Assembly (NCBI GenBank): GCA_021791755.1
Contig: JAJYWA010000009.1
Span: 1-42,816 of the forward strand
Direction of reading: 5' to 3'
From: Actinomycetes bacterium
GTDB lineage: Bacteria; Actinomycetota; Acidimicrobiia; Acidimicrobiales; JAJZXF01
Length of the DNA stretch: 42,816 nucleotides
Shown: positions 1 to 7,548 of the stretch, piece after piece
Numbering within the stretch: the first letter of the stretch is position 1
How the letters are laid out: each line of letters begins with the position of its first letter
Notes under the pieces: generated by a model
Told to the model about the DNA's origin: nothing
Databases searched by the model: none
What the model saw: the letters and a program-made list of their open reading frames with translations, nothing else
Program-made: the position numbers and the translations under genes

Positions 1-108
1 CGCTGCTGGGCCTCGCCGGCCTCGCCGGTCAGCGACCTAACATGTCAGACCGGCGTGATAGAACCAAACGTGAAGATGGGTGAGGTCCAAACGTGAAGAC
101 CTCTGTGG

Positions 109-181
109 TGGGCCCGGCAGGACTCGAACCTGCGACCAAAGGATTATGAGTCCTCCGCTCTAACCGCTGAGCTACGGGCCC
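109..181 (-). tRNA. tRNA with CAT anticodon (Ile2 or elongator Met)
   Basis: A 73-nt cloverleaf is read on the minus strand. The 7-bp acceptor stem GGGCCCG/CGGGCCC, the D-arm TAGCTCAG, the anticodon loop CTCATAA and the T-arm GGTTCGAGTCC are all present, and the discriminator base is A. The CCA end is not encoded. The CAT anticodon fits elongator Met, or Ile2 whose C34 would be modified to lysidine by TilS. The variable-loop stretch TTTGGTCGC resembles E. coli Ile2, so I lean to Ile2. Initiator Met is unlikely because the acceptor stem is fully paired. Confidence 0.9.
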
Positions 182-220
182 TCGAGGGTACCTCGAACGA
201 GCTTGGAAAGGACACTGCAG

Positions 221-293
221 CTCCGGGGGAGAGACTCGAACTCTCAACCACACGGTTAACAGCCGCGTGCTCTGCCAGTTGAGCTACCCCGGA
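221..293 (-). tRNA. tRNA-Asn (GTT)
   Basis: A 73-nt cloverleaf is read on the minus strand, with acceptor stem TCCGGGG/CCCCGGA, D-arm TAGCTCA, anticodon loop CTGTTAA giving GTT (Asn), T-arm AGTTCGAGTCT and discriminator G. CCA is not encoded. It lies 39 bp upstream of the CAT-anticodon tRNA on the same strand, so the two may be co-transcribed. Confidence 0.93.
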
Positions 294-454
294 AACGCTC
301 GAACATTACCAGATTATTGTCGCCTCGTACGCAATCTCTCATCCTCTCGGCGTCTCGCTCTCCCCAGAGCCCGATGACCTCGGTCTTCGTTTCCAAGCTT
401 GGAGCGAATCCTCGTTCACTTACTTGACGACTGCAGAGGTATAGGATCGAGACC

Positions 455-916
455 ATGAAGTGTGGCGAGCTAGTGGATGATTTCGAGTTGGTGGACCAGC
501 ATGGCGCAGCCGTCAAGCTCAGCGGTGAGCTTGCGAATGGCCCGGTCGTCATTTTCTTTTTCCCACGAGCGTTCACGCGTGGTTGCACTCAGGAGAGCTG
601 CCATTTTCGGGATCTGTCCGCGGAGTTTGCGGCGCTTGGCAGCCGGTGCCTCGGGATCAGCACGGATCCAGTCGAGCGCCAGGCCCGCTTTGCAACGTCG
701 AATTCATTCGACTTCCCACTCCTGAGCGACCCGGACCGCTCGGTCGCAAAGGCATTTGGCGTCGCGCGGGTTCGGCCGCTGTTCAATCGGAGGAGCACCT
801 TTGTCATCGGCACGGATCACCGAGCTCTCGCAGTCATACACGACGAGATGAACATGAACAAGCATGCCGACGAGGCGCTACGGGTCCTCCGAGGCCTCAG
901 CGATGGCCAGCGGTAG
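455..916 (+). CDS. bcp: Peroxiredoxin, Bcp/AhpC-TSA type
   Basis: This 153-residue thioredoxin-fold peroxidase would reduce hydrogen peroxide and alkyl hydroperoxides in the cytoplasm using thioredoxin. The peroxidatic cysteine is Cys44 in TRGCTQESC, and Cys49 five residues later is placed like the resolving cysteine of atypical 2-Cys Bcp enzymes. The preceding strand VVIFFFPRAFT and the following FRDL match the family, except that the usual TPGCT reads TRGCT. Length is normal for Bcp. The ATG at 455 directly precedes the conserved GELVDDFELVDQHG start. It stands alone downstream of the divergent tRNA genes. Confidence 0.9.
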   Translation: MKCGELVDDFELVDQHGAAVKLSGELANGPVVIFFFPRAFTRGCTQESCHFRDLSAEFAALGSRCLGISTDPVERQARFATSNSFDFPLLSDPDRSVAKAFGVARVRPLFNRRSTFVIGTDHRALAVIHDEMNMNKHADEALRVLRGLSDGQR

Positions 917-1037
917 CCACGGCGCGAGGCCGCGCGCGAGACGGTGGAGCAGGTGGCGTTGTCGGGCGTACCGGCTGTCCTGCCGCAGTGACTGGCGCGT
1001 TGAATTGTGCAGGGATGTCATGTATCATGAATAACCT

Positions 1038-1253
1038 ATGCTGAAGCTAAGTACATTATCCAGAGGGCGGAAGAAGGCGATCCTGTGGAGCATCGTGTTG
1101 ATCGCTATCACCGGTGTGCTCCAGCGCCTATTTTTCCTCAACGTCACCTGGGCGAGTGCGCTCACGGCGAGTGTGTTCATGTTGGCCTGCTTCGTGGCGA
1201 TCTGCGCGGTCTGCATACCGCCCAGCGAAGTCGGTCTGCGCCGGAGCGCCTAG
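1038..1253 (+). CDS. Small two-helix membrane protein, unknown function
   Basis: I do not recognise this 71-residue ORF as a named family. After a basic N-terminus (RGRKK) it has two hydrophobic segments, at about residues 14-36 and 38-60, as expected for a small inner-membrane hairpin protein. No clear Shine-Dalgarno sequence precedes the ATG, so the start and even expression are uncertain. It lies between the peroxiredoxin and another small protein on the same strand. The hydrophobic pattern makes a chance ORF less likely, but no function can be inferred. Confidence 0.45.
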   Translation: MLKLSTLSRGRKKAILWSIVLIAITGVLQRLFFLNVTWASALTASVFMLACFVAICAVCIPPSEVGLRRSA

Positions 1254-1358
1254 CTCCTAGAGCGTACCTCCGTTACGTGCTCTGTTGCATGCGCAGCTTC
1301 GTCAGTAGCGAGGTAGGTCTGTTGGCGCGCTCGCTTGGCAACCATTAGAAATGGCCCC

Positions 1359-1598
1359 ATGAGCCGCGTGAGCCGTACCAGTGCGATCGTGATCGGAGTT
1401 GCAGCGGGCTGTCTTTTGGGATCACGTTCGGGGCGGAAACTTTGTCGACAGGTGCCTGACCAGGTGGCAAAGGCGTGTGGCCTTGCGAGCTGTCCCAGCT
1501 CGCAGGTGATCGCGAGCAAGGCGTCGGCAGCGGCGACGCTTGCGGTCGAACGAGGTCGTGACCTGATCGGACAGCGACGCGCGCAGGAGACCCCGTAG
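1359..1598 (+). CDS. Small protein with N-terminal hydrophobic segment (YtxH-like?)
   Basis: The 79-residue product has an N-terminal hydrophobic helix with a small-residue pattern (IVIGVAAGCLLGSRSG), then a polar helical stretch rich in Ala, Val and basic residues. This layout resembles YtxH/gas-vesicle-like small envelope proteins, but the match is to a general pattern only. An in-frame TTG at 1335 would add eight residues; the ATG at 1359 is preferred because the helix follows it directly. It ends 66 bp before murT on the same strand and could share its transcript. Confidence 0.45.
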   Translation: MSRVSRTSAIVIGVAAGCLLGSRSGRKLCRQVPDQVAKACGLASCPSSQVIASKASAAATLAVERGRDLIGQRRAQETP

Positions 1599-1664
1599 CG
1601 CTGGAGCGGAACGCCGCTAGCCTGGCGCTAATCTGGACTGAGTGATGGCGGACGAGAAGGAGTG

Positions 1665-3287
1665 ATGGCGCGCGCAAGTGCGAGCGGCGCCTCTGGGAGC
1701 AATGACTCATCTCTGCGCGGATCGGCAGCGAGCTCGCCAGGCAGAATGCCAAAAGGCGAATCACCCCCAGACAGCCCTGTTGCCGGTGGGGGCCGGTCGG
1801 AAGGCAGGTCAGTAAGCAGGCCTCCCGCAAGACTGGCGGTCCGCACGCAGCTTGCCAGCCGTGCTGCGGCACTCGTTGGACGAACTTCTCGGGCGCTCCG
1901 TCGTGGTGATGGGACGGTGATAGGCGGTCAGGTAGCTCTCGCGATAGATCCGCACGCTCTTGGCAAGCTGGCCGCCGGGCGACTCGTGGTCCTGGTGAGT
2001 GGCACGAACGGGAAGACGACCACGACCAAGCTACTGGCGGAATCGGTCGGTGCACGTTCCGCGGTGCTTACGAACGAAGGAGGGGCGAACCTACCAGGAG
2101 GCCTTGTCGCCGCGCTTGCGACGGGAGCCCGCGGCGCGCCGGCGGTATTGGAGGTCGACGAGGGCTATCTGGGAATGGTTGCCGAGGTCGTGGCGCCTGG
2201 TGTGATCGTGCTGCTCAATTTGAGCAGGGACCAGCTGGATCGGGTCAGTGAGGTGCGCATGCAAGCGGACAAGTGGCGCGCAGCCCTCGCGCGCTTGAAG
2301 GCTGTGCACGTGGTGGCTAACTGCGATGACCCACTGGTCGTCTGGGCGGCAAGCGCCGCGGCAACTGTGACGTGGGTGGCAGGGGGGCAGTCATGGAGGG
2401 GCGACTCTGCCGGCTGTCCTCGCTGCAGTGGTCGGCTGGTCTACGCCGCTTCAGACGGCTGGTCCTGCGCGTGCGGCTTCGACCGGCCGGATCCCGACGT
2501 CTGGGTGGAGGGTGGCGTGATGCACATGAAGGTGGCAGCTCCCGGACCGACGACAGCTCCTGGGCCGACCAAAGTTCCTGGACCAACCACAGTTCCTAGA
2601 CCAACGGCCGCGGTGGCGCCTAGGGGCACAGCGGTTGAGAGCTGGCCGATTGACCTGCCCTTGCCGGGGCGTTGCAACCTCTCCAACGCGTCGATGGCCG
2701 CAGCGGCTGCAAAGCTGATGGGGGTGGATGTTGCTGAGTCCATCGCAGCGATGGCCAAGGTCGACGAGGTGGCCGGCCGGTACGGCGCTTTCCAGCTGGA
2801 TGGGGTCGAGGTACGTATGCTCCTTGCCAAGAACCCCGCAGGCTGGATGGAGCTGCTTGACCTTCTCGCTGGAGGATCGCGGCCACTGGTCGTTGCGATC
2901 AATGCCCGAATCGCAGATGGCCAGGATCCTTCCTGGCTGTGGGACGTGCCGTTCGAGCGGCTGGCGGGTCGTCGTGTGGTAGCCAGCGGCGCCAGGTGCT
3001 GGGATCTCGCCGTGCGCCTGACCTACGCGAACGTCCCTCACATCACGACGCCGAACCTGCCTGGAGCAATCGTTGCTGCCGGGGAGCCGGTCGTAGACTT
3101 CGCAGGCAATTACACAGCCTTTCAAGACCTGAGGGCTCATATGCGGCGCGCGCGGTCGGGTGTTGTTCCGGCGGTCAGCACAGACGGTGATCAGAGCATG
3201 CCCGCGGAGCGTGGTCCCGCAACCTCACGGCGTCCTGCGGCCGAGCCGGCCGCAGTTGGCACGGAGAAACCCGAGGAGCTCAGATGA
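1665..3287 (+). CDS. murT: Lipid II isoglutaminyl synthase, Mur ligase-like subunit MurT
   Basis: With GatD, MurT amidates the D-Glu of the peptidoglycan stem peptide of lipid II, on the cytoplasmic membrane face. Numbering from the GTG at 1662: an N-terminal low-complexity extension (1-55), the Mur ligase P-loop GTNGKTTTT (114-122), the MurT-specific four-cysteine zinc ribbon (Cys252, 255, 269, 271) and the C-terminal DUF1727-type domain (about 365-500). The 540 residues exceed the usual 410-440. The excess is the N-terminal tail, a C-terminal tail and four 6-residue PGPT-type repeats at about 293-316 just after the ribbon. The GAGAAGGAG upstream supports the ATG at 1665. gatD overlaps it by 4 bp. 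Confidence 0.95.
   Translation: MARASASGASGSNDSSLRGSAASSPGRMPKGESPPDSPVAGGGRSEGRSVSRPPARLAVRTQLASRAAALVGRTSRALRRGDGTVIGGQVALAIDPHALGKLAAGRLVVLVSGTNGKTTTTKLLAESVGARSAVLTNEGGANLPGGLVAALATGARGAPAVLEVDEGYLGMVAEVVAPGVIVLLNLSRDQLDRVSEVRMQADKWRAALARLKAVHVVANCDDPLVVWAASAAATVTWVAGGQSWRGDSAGCPRCSGRLVYAASDGWSCACGFDRPDPDVWVEGGVMHMKVAAPGPTTAPGPTKVPGPTTVPRPTAAVAPRGTAVESWPIDLPLPGRCNLSNASMAAAAAKLMGVDVAESIAAMAKVDEVAGRYGAFQLDGVEVRMLLAKNPAGWMELLDLLAGGSRPLVVAINARIADGQDPSWLWDVPFERLAGRRVVASGARCWDLAVRLTYANVPHITTPNLPGAIVAAGEPVVDFAGNYTAFQDLRAHMRRARSGVVPAVSTDGDQSMPAERGPATSRRPAAEPAAVGTEKPEELR
2535..2606 (+). repeat. 4 x 18-bp in-frame tandem repeat inside murT
   Basis: Four diverged 18-bp units at 2535-2552, 2553-2570, 2571-2588 and 2589-2606 encode six residues each, of the form A/V-P-G-P-T. 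The first three units carry PGPT and the fourth PRPT. They lie between the zinc ribbon and the next conserved strand of MurT, a site where other MurT proteins have no such insert. Confidence 0.8.
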
Positions 3288-4132
3288 GGGAGTCCACGCT
3301 AAGGGTTGTGACGGTTCATCCGGACCTGCTCGGTACGTATGGTGACTCCGGCAATGCTCTCGTCCTTGTTCAGCGAGCCCGATGGCGAGGTGTTCCGGCC
3401 ACGCTCGTGGAGGCGCCGTCCGGCAAGCCGCTTCCACAGGGTGGCGACATCTACTGCCTGGGCGGTGGCGAGGACGCCCCGCAGACGCGTGCGGCGATTG
3501 ACCTACGAAGCGGACAGGCCCTGTCGAGCGCGGTGGGCTCGGGAGCAGCACTGCTCGCGGTGTGTGCCGGGTTCCAGCTGCTGGGAGAAGCATTCGCAGG
3601 TCCAGATGGAGATCTCCAGCAGGGACTCGGCATCCTTGACATGCGAACCCGGAGAGGATCCGGTCGCCGTGCGGTAGGTGAGCTGATGTCGAAGGCGTGT
3701 GGGAGGCTTGGCCTTGCAGACGATTCGCGGACGCTTACGGGCTTCGAGAACCATGCCGGACGCACCGATCTTGGCGAGGGGGTTGAGCCTCTGGGCGAGG
3801 TCCTCAGAGGTGTGGGCAACGCTGTGGGCAACGGGTCTGCGGTGGCGGTGGATGGAGCGGTGGCCGAGCGGGTAGTCGGGACCTATATGCACGGCCCTGT
3901 TCTAGCGCGCAACCCAGCCCTCGCAGACATCCTCCTGGGCTGGGTGCTCGGAGAGCTTGGTCCGATCGATGCCGGCATTGCAGACAACCTGACTGAAGAG
4001 ACGGCCTCGCTCCGGGAATTCGTGCTCGGAGCTGGCGGCGATCGTCCGGCGCCGGCCGTTGGTTGGGGCCGGATCCGGCGATCGAGGCGTTTGGTCCGCC
4101 TAGCTTTGCGGACGCGGGGTCAGGCCAGCTGA
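3284..4132 (+). CDS. gatD: Lipid II isoglutaminyl synthase, glutaminase subunit GatD
   Basis: This class I (triad) glutamine amidotransferase releases ammonia from glutamine for MurT. The N-terminus VHPDLLGTYGDSGNA is the GatD signature. The nucleophile is Cys94 in AVCAGFQLLG, the same number as the active cysteine of S. aureus GatD, and the triad histidine is His203 in YMHGP. The GGGED turn is also present. At 282 residues it is longer than the usual ~240, through a C-terminal extension. The start overlaps the murT stop as ATGA, a coupled pair. Its 3' end overlaps the convergent aconitase gene by 33 bp. Confidence 0.95.
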   Translation: MRESTLRVVTVHPDLLGTYGDSGNALVLVQRARWRGVPATLVEAPSGKPLPQGGDIYCLGGGEDAPQTRAAIDLRSGQALSSAVGSGAALLAVCAGFQLLGEAFAGPDGDLQQGLGILDMRTRRGSGRRAVGELMSKACGRLGLADDSRTLTGFENHAGRTDLGEGVEPLGEVLRGVGNAVGNGSAVAVDGAVAERVVGTYMHGPVLARNPALADILLGWVLGELGPIDAGIADNLTEETASLREFVLGAGGDRPAPAVGWGRIRRSRRLVRLALRTRGQAS

Positions 4133-6397
4133 GCTCTGGCGGGAACGGATGAGGTTGAGTGCTCCACCGGCACGAAACCACTCAATTTGCTCGCTTGTCA
4201 TGGTGTGCCTGCACACTATCTCGTCAGCTGGCGAGCTGGGATGGTTGATCCTGCAGGTAACTGGCCTTCCGGGCTCCAGGGTCGAGAGCCCGAGAATCGA
4301 GATGCTGTCACCTGCGCCGATGAGGTCGTAGTCACCAGCCTCGGCAAATGTAAGCGGGAGCACGCCCTGTTTTTTCAAGTTGGTCTCGTGTATTCGGGCA
4401 AAGGAACGAGCGATCACGGCTGCTCCACCCAGGTAGCGAGGCTCCATCGCCGCATGCTCCCTGGAGGAACCCTCGCCGTAGTTCGCGTCGCCGATCGCGG
4501 CCCAGCGCTTACCAGCCGTCTTGATGTGAAGAGCGACCTCCGAAAGGGGCTCGATCCGTCCGTCAATGGGGCACGGTCCGGTTCCAGGCTCATCCGAGAA
4601 GGCATTGGTGACACCGGAGAACAGGTTCTTCGAGATGTTCTCGAGGTGACCCCTGAAGCGCAGCCAGGCGCCGGCCGGCGAGATGTGATCGGTCGTGCAC
4701 TTGCCTGATGCCTTCATGAGCACTGGAAGTTCGATGAAATCTCCACCGTCCCAGGGGCTGAAGGGTTCGAGCCGCTGGAGTCGCTCGCTCCCGGTGCGGA
4801 TCAGCGCCTCGGTGGCGGTGCGTTGAGGCCCGGCAGGCGGAGCGATGAAGCCGTCGATCGCAGGGGTGAAACCTGCTGTGGGCAGCTCCTCTCCTGATGG
4901 CGGCTCCAAGGGCATGCCGTCGATCAGTCCATCTTGCGGGTCGAAGTCGAGCGTGCCGGCGAGTGCGTAAGCTACGACGACCTCTGGGGAGGCTATGAAG
5001 GCGAGCGTGTTCGGATTGCCGTCATTGCGCTTGGGGAAGTTCCGGTTGTAGGAGGTCAGGATCGAATTTGTCTGACCAGCTTGAACATCGTCTCGGCGCC
5101 ACTGGCCGATGCAAGGCCCGCAGGCGTTGGCGAGCACTGTGGCGCCTATCTTCTCCAGATCGGCGAGGAGGCCGTCACGCTCTATCGTGGCCCGCACTCT
5201 CTCCGAGCCTGGTGTCACAAGCAGGGGGGTCTTCACCTGGAGCCCTCGTGCGCTGGCCTGGCGAGCTATGTGCGCCGCTCTCGTCACATCTTCATAGGAG
5301 GAGTTCGTGCAGGAGCCGACCAGGCACTGCGACAGTTCGAGTGGCCAACCGTTGGCGCGCGCGTCGGAAGCCATCTCCGATGCCGGCCTTGCGCGGTCCG
5401 GTGTATGGGGGCCGACTATGTGCGGCTTCAGGGCTGAAAGGTCGATCTCGATGACCGCGTCGAAGTAACGGCCGGGGTCGCTCAGCACCTCTTCATCCGC
5501 GCGCAGGTGAGCGCTGGCTTCCTCTGCAAGCCTTGCGATCTGTGATCGACCTGTCTTTTCGAGGTAGGACGCAGAGTGTCGATCGAAGGGGAACAGCGAG
5601 CAGGTGGCTCCGATCTCTGCGCCCATGTTGCAGATAGTTGCCTTCCCTGTCGCACTGAGCGACTCGGCGCCAGGGCCGAAGTACTCGACGATCGCGCCAG
5701 TGCCGCCCGACACGGTGAGGATCTGCGCAACCTTCAAGATGACGTCCTTGGCGGACGTCCATCCTTCCGGCGATCCGGTGAGGTGGACGCCGATGATCCG
5801 TGGCCACGTCAGTCCTAAGGCGCTTCCCACCATGACATCGACCGCGTCCGCTCCACCCACGCCCACCGCCACCATTGCGAGACCTCCCGCGTTAGGGGTG
5901 TGGCTGTCGGTGCCTATCATCATGCCGCCGGGGAACGCGTACTGCTCCAGCGCCACTTGGTGAATAATGCCCGATCCCGGTTTCCAGAATCCGATCCCGT
6001 ACCGGGCGCACGCCGTCCTCAGGAAATCGTACACCTCGAGGTTTGCCTCGAGAGCCGCATCGAGGTCGTCTCGAGCGCCGGCGCGAGCCTGGATCAGGTG
6101 GTCACAGTGGACGCTGGAAGGCACGGCGACCTCATCCATGCCGGCGGTCATGAACTGCAGGAGTGCCATCTGAGCGGTGGCGTCCTGCATGGCGACCCTG
6201 TCTGGCATGAACGCGGCCTCGCTCCCGGCTGCCTCGACATCGCGGCTCTCTGGCGCCGCCAGATGGTTGAAGAGGATCTTCTCCGCAAGGGTTACGGGCC
6301 GGCCCAGCTTCTCGCGAGCGATCTGCACCCGTGCGGGGAGTCTTGCATAGACGCTGGCAACCAGCTCTGTGGGGGTCTCTGCTGCGACTTGAGGCAT
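4100..6397 (-). CDS. Aconitate hydratase (mitochondrial-type clade)
   Basis: The 765-residue [4Fe-4S] enzyme isomerises citrate to isocitrate in the TCA cycle. Cluster ligands are Cys363 (VGSCTNSS) and Cys426/Cys429 (ACGPCIGQ). Substrate motifs GTDSHTPNAGG (162-172) and, near the C-terminus, YGEGSSREHAA are present, so all four aconitase domains are there. The length and the early VPSSVHCDHL motif fit the mitochondrial-type clade rather than the ~900-residue AcnA or AcnB. It begins 10 bp after the acyltransferase stop on the same strand, so it may lie at the end of that operon. Its 3' end runs 33 bp into gatD. Confidence 0.95.
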   Translation of the reverse strand: MPQVAAETPTELVASVYARLPARVQIAREKLGRPVTLAEKILFNHLAAPESRDVEAAGSEAAFMPDRVAMQDATAQMALLQFMTAGMDEVAVPSSVHCDHLIQARAGARDDLDAALEANLEVYDFLRTACARYGIGFWKPGSGIIHQVALEQYAFPGGMMIGTDSHTPNAGGLAMVAVGVGGADAVDVMVGSALGLTWPRIIGVHLTGSPEGWTSAKDVILKVAQILTVSGGTGAIVEYFGPGAESLSATGKATICNMGAEIGATCSLFPFDRHSASYLEKTGRSQIARLAEEASAHLRADEEVLSDPGRYFDAVIEIDLSALKPHIVGPHTPDRARPASEMASDARANGWPLELSQCLVGSCTNSSYEDVTRAAHIARQASARGLQVKTPLLVTPGSERVRATIERDGLLADLEKIGATVLANACGPCIGQWRRDDVQAGQTNSILTSYNRNFPKRNDGNPNTLAFIASPEVVVAYALAGTLDFDPQDGLIDGMPLEPPSGEELPTAGFTPAIDGFIAPPAGPQRTATEALIRTGSERLQRLEPFSPWDGGDFIELPVLMKASGKCTTDHISPAGAWLRFRGHLENISKNLFSGVTNAFSDEPGTGPCPIDGRIEPLSEVALHIKTAGKRWAAIGDANYGEGSSREHAAMEPRYLGGAAVIARSFARIHETNLKKQGVLPLTFAEAGDYDLIGAGDSISILGLSTLEPGRPVTCRINHPSSPADEIVCRHTMTSEQIEWFRAGGALNLIRSRQSSAGLTPRPQS

Positions 6398-6406
6398 GCT
6401 CCGATC

Positions 6407-7537
6407 CTACCGGAGCCACTCGGGATGTCGCCCGTCGTGGTGTTCTTCGAGGAGCCAGGCTCTTCTCCATGGAGACGTCTGAGGTCCTCTGAGGTCTGGG
6501 GTCTCACCGCTGGCGCTGCGCCTGAGCGCTGACCACCAATCGGTGGACACCTCATCGGCCAGGACGGCTACTCCTGCCTCGATCCTCTTGGCAAAGCGCC
6601 TCGCATCCTCCGATTCCAAGCAGTGCAGCGCTGGGCCGAACGTTACACGCGTACGACCCGGTCGCAGCCTCCGGGAGTCCTTGGCCAGCATGGCCCTCGT
6701 TCCTTTTACATGCACGGGCACCACAGGACACCCGGTGCGCCGCGACAGGTAGGCAGCTCCGCCTCGAAACTCCTGGGCCCATCCATCGACTGAGCGTGTT
6801 CCCTCGGGAAAGATCACGAGGTGCCATCCGCTCGCCAGCAGCTCACAGGCGGCTCTCGCTGAGCTGCGGTCGACTCGTTCGCGCTCCAACGGGATCGCAC
6901 CGAGCACCGCCGCAGACAGGAAACCCTTCCAGCGCCGATCGAAGAAATAGTCGGACGCGGCCGCTACGACGCACCTGTGCCTGATCTCGGGAGGAAGGCT
7001 CGTCAGCAGTAGCGGGGTGTCAAAGTGACTTGAGTGGTTGGCTGCGAAGATGAACGGCCCTCGAGCTAGAGCCAGCTTGTCCAACCCGATGACCTCAGGT
7101 GTCGCGAGCACCGCTGCCGCAGGCTTGATGATCCAATCCATGGTCGCTGCTCTTGCGACGCGGGCGGGGTACTTGCGGGACCATCCGGTGTTGAAATTGA
7201 CGCCAGTGTGACTTTCGCTCGGAGGCCGGTCAACCGAAGAAGGCCACGATGGAGCCGTCCAGGGGAAGGATCGAGGTCCGAGAGCGAGCGACCGCGCCCT
7301 GGACGATGCACGAGCCCAGGCACTCAGCGCCGAGCGCACATGTCGTAGCGCGGGCTGGGCTCGCTTCTTCCCGGGCAGCGAAGGCAGCGCCGTCTGGCGG
7401 GCTGGCTCCGGGGAGGTGGTAGAGCTGTCCGTCGCGGTGTCTGCGGACTGGGGAACATTGGCCGTGGTCATGTTGATATCCGTCTTATCTGGCACGGTCG
7501 TGCCTATCTTGCCTTTGTCACGCGGAGTGGTTTCCAT
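6407..7537 (-). CDS. PlsC-like 1-acylglycerol-3-phosphate acyltransferase
   Basis: This membrane-associated acyltransferase would move an acyl group from acyl-CoA or acyl-ACP to a glycerol phosphate or related alcohol. Numbering from the TTG at 7543: catalytic motif I NHSSHFD (169-175) with His170 and Asp175, the following R/Y-type block, and the phosphate-binding motif FPEGTRS (245-251). About 110 polar, low-complexity residues precede the domain, so the true start may lie well downstream; ATG 7537 and TTG 7543 are the outermost choices. It starts 11 bp after the LarA-like gene and is the fourth gene of the reductase operon. Its real acceptor is unknown. Confidence 0.85.
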   Translation of the reverse strand: METTPRDKGKIGTTVPDKTDINMTTANVPQSADTATDSSTTSPEPARQTALPSLPGKKRAQPALRHVRSALSAWARASSRARSLALGPRSFPWTAPSWPSSVDRPPSESHTGVNFNTGWSRKYPARVARAATMDWIIKPAAAVLATPEVIGLDKLALARGPFIFAANHSSHFDTPLLLTSLPPEIRHRCVVAAASDYFFDRRWKGFLSAAVLGAIPLERERVDRSSARAACELLASGWHLVIFPEGTRSVDGWAQEFRGGAAYLSRRTGCPVVPVHVKGTRAMLAKDSRRLRPGRTRVTFGPALHCLESEDARRFAKRIEAGVAVLADEVSTDWWSALRRSASGETPDLRGPQTSPWRRAWLLEEHHDGRHPEWLR

Positions 7538-7548
7538 TTCCAATCTTG

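Noticed and set aside
3-83. Possible C-terminus of a gene entering from the left (LLGLAGLAG then a stop at 81-83)
   Set aside because: Only 26 codons are visible, another frame also ends at 38-40, and no motif identifies either one.
424-447. Promoter of the peroxiredoxin gene (TTGACG and TAGGAT)
   Set aside because: The two boxes are only 12 bases apart, too close for a standard sigma-70 promoter.
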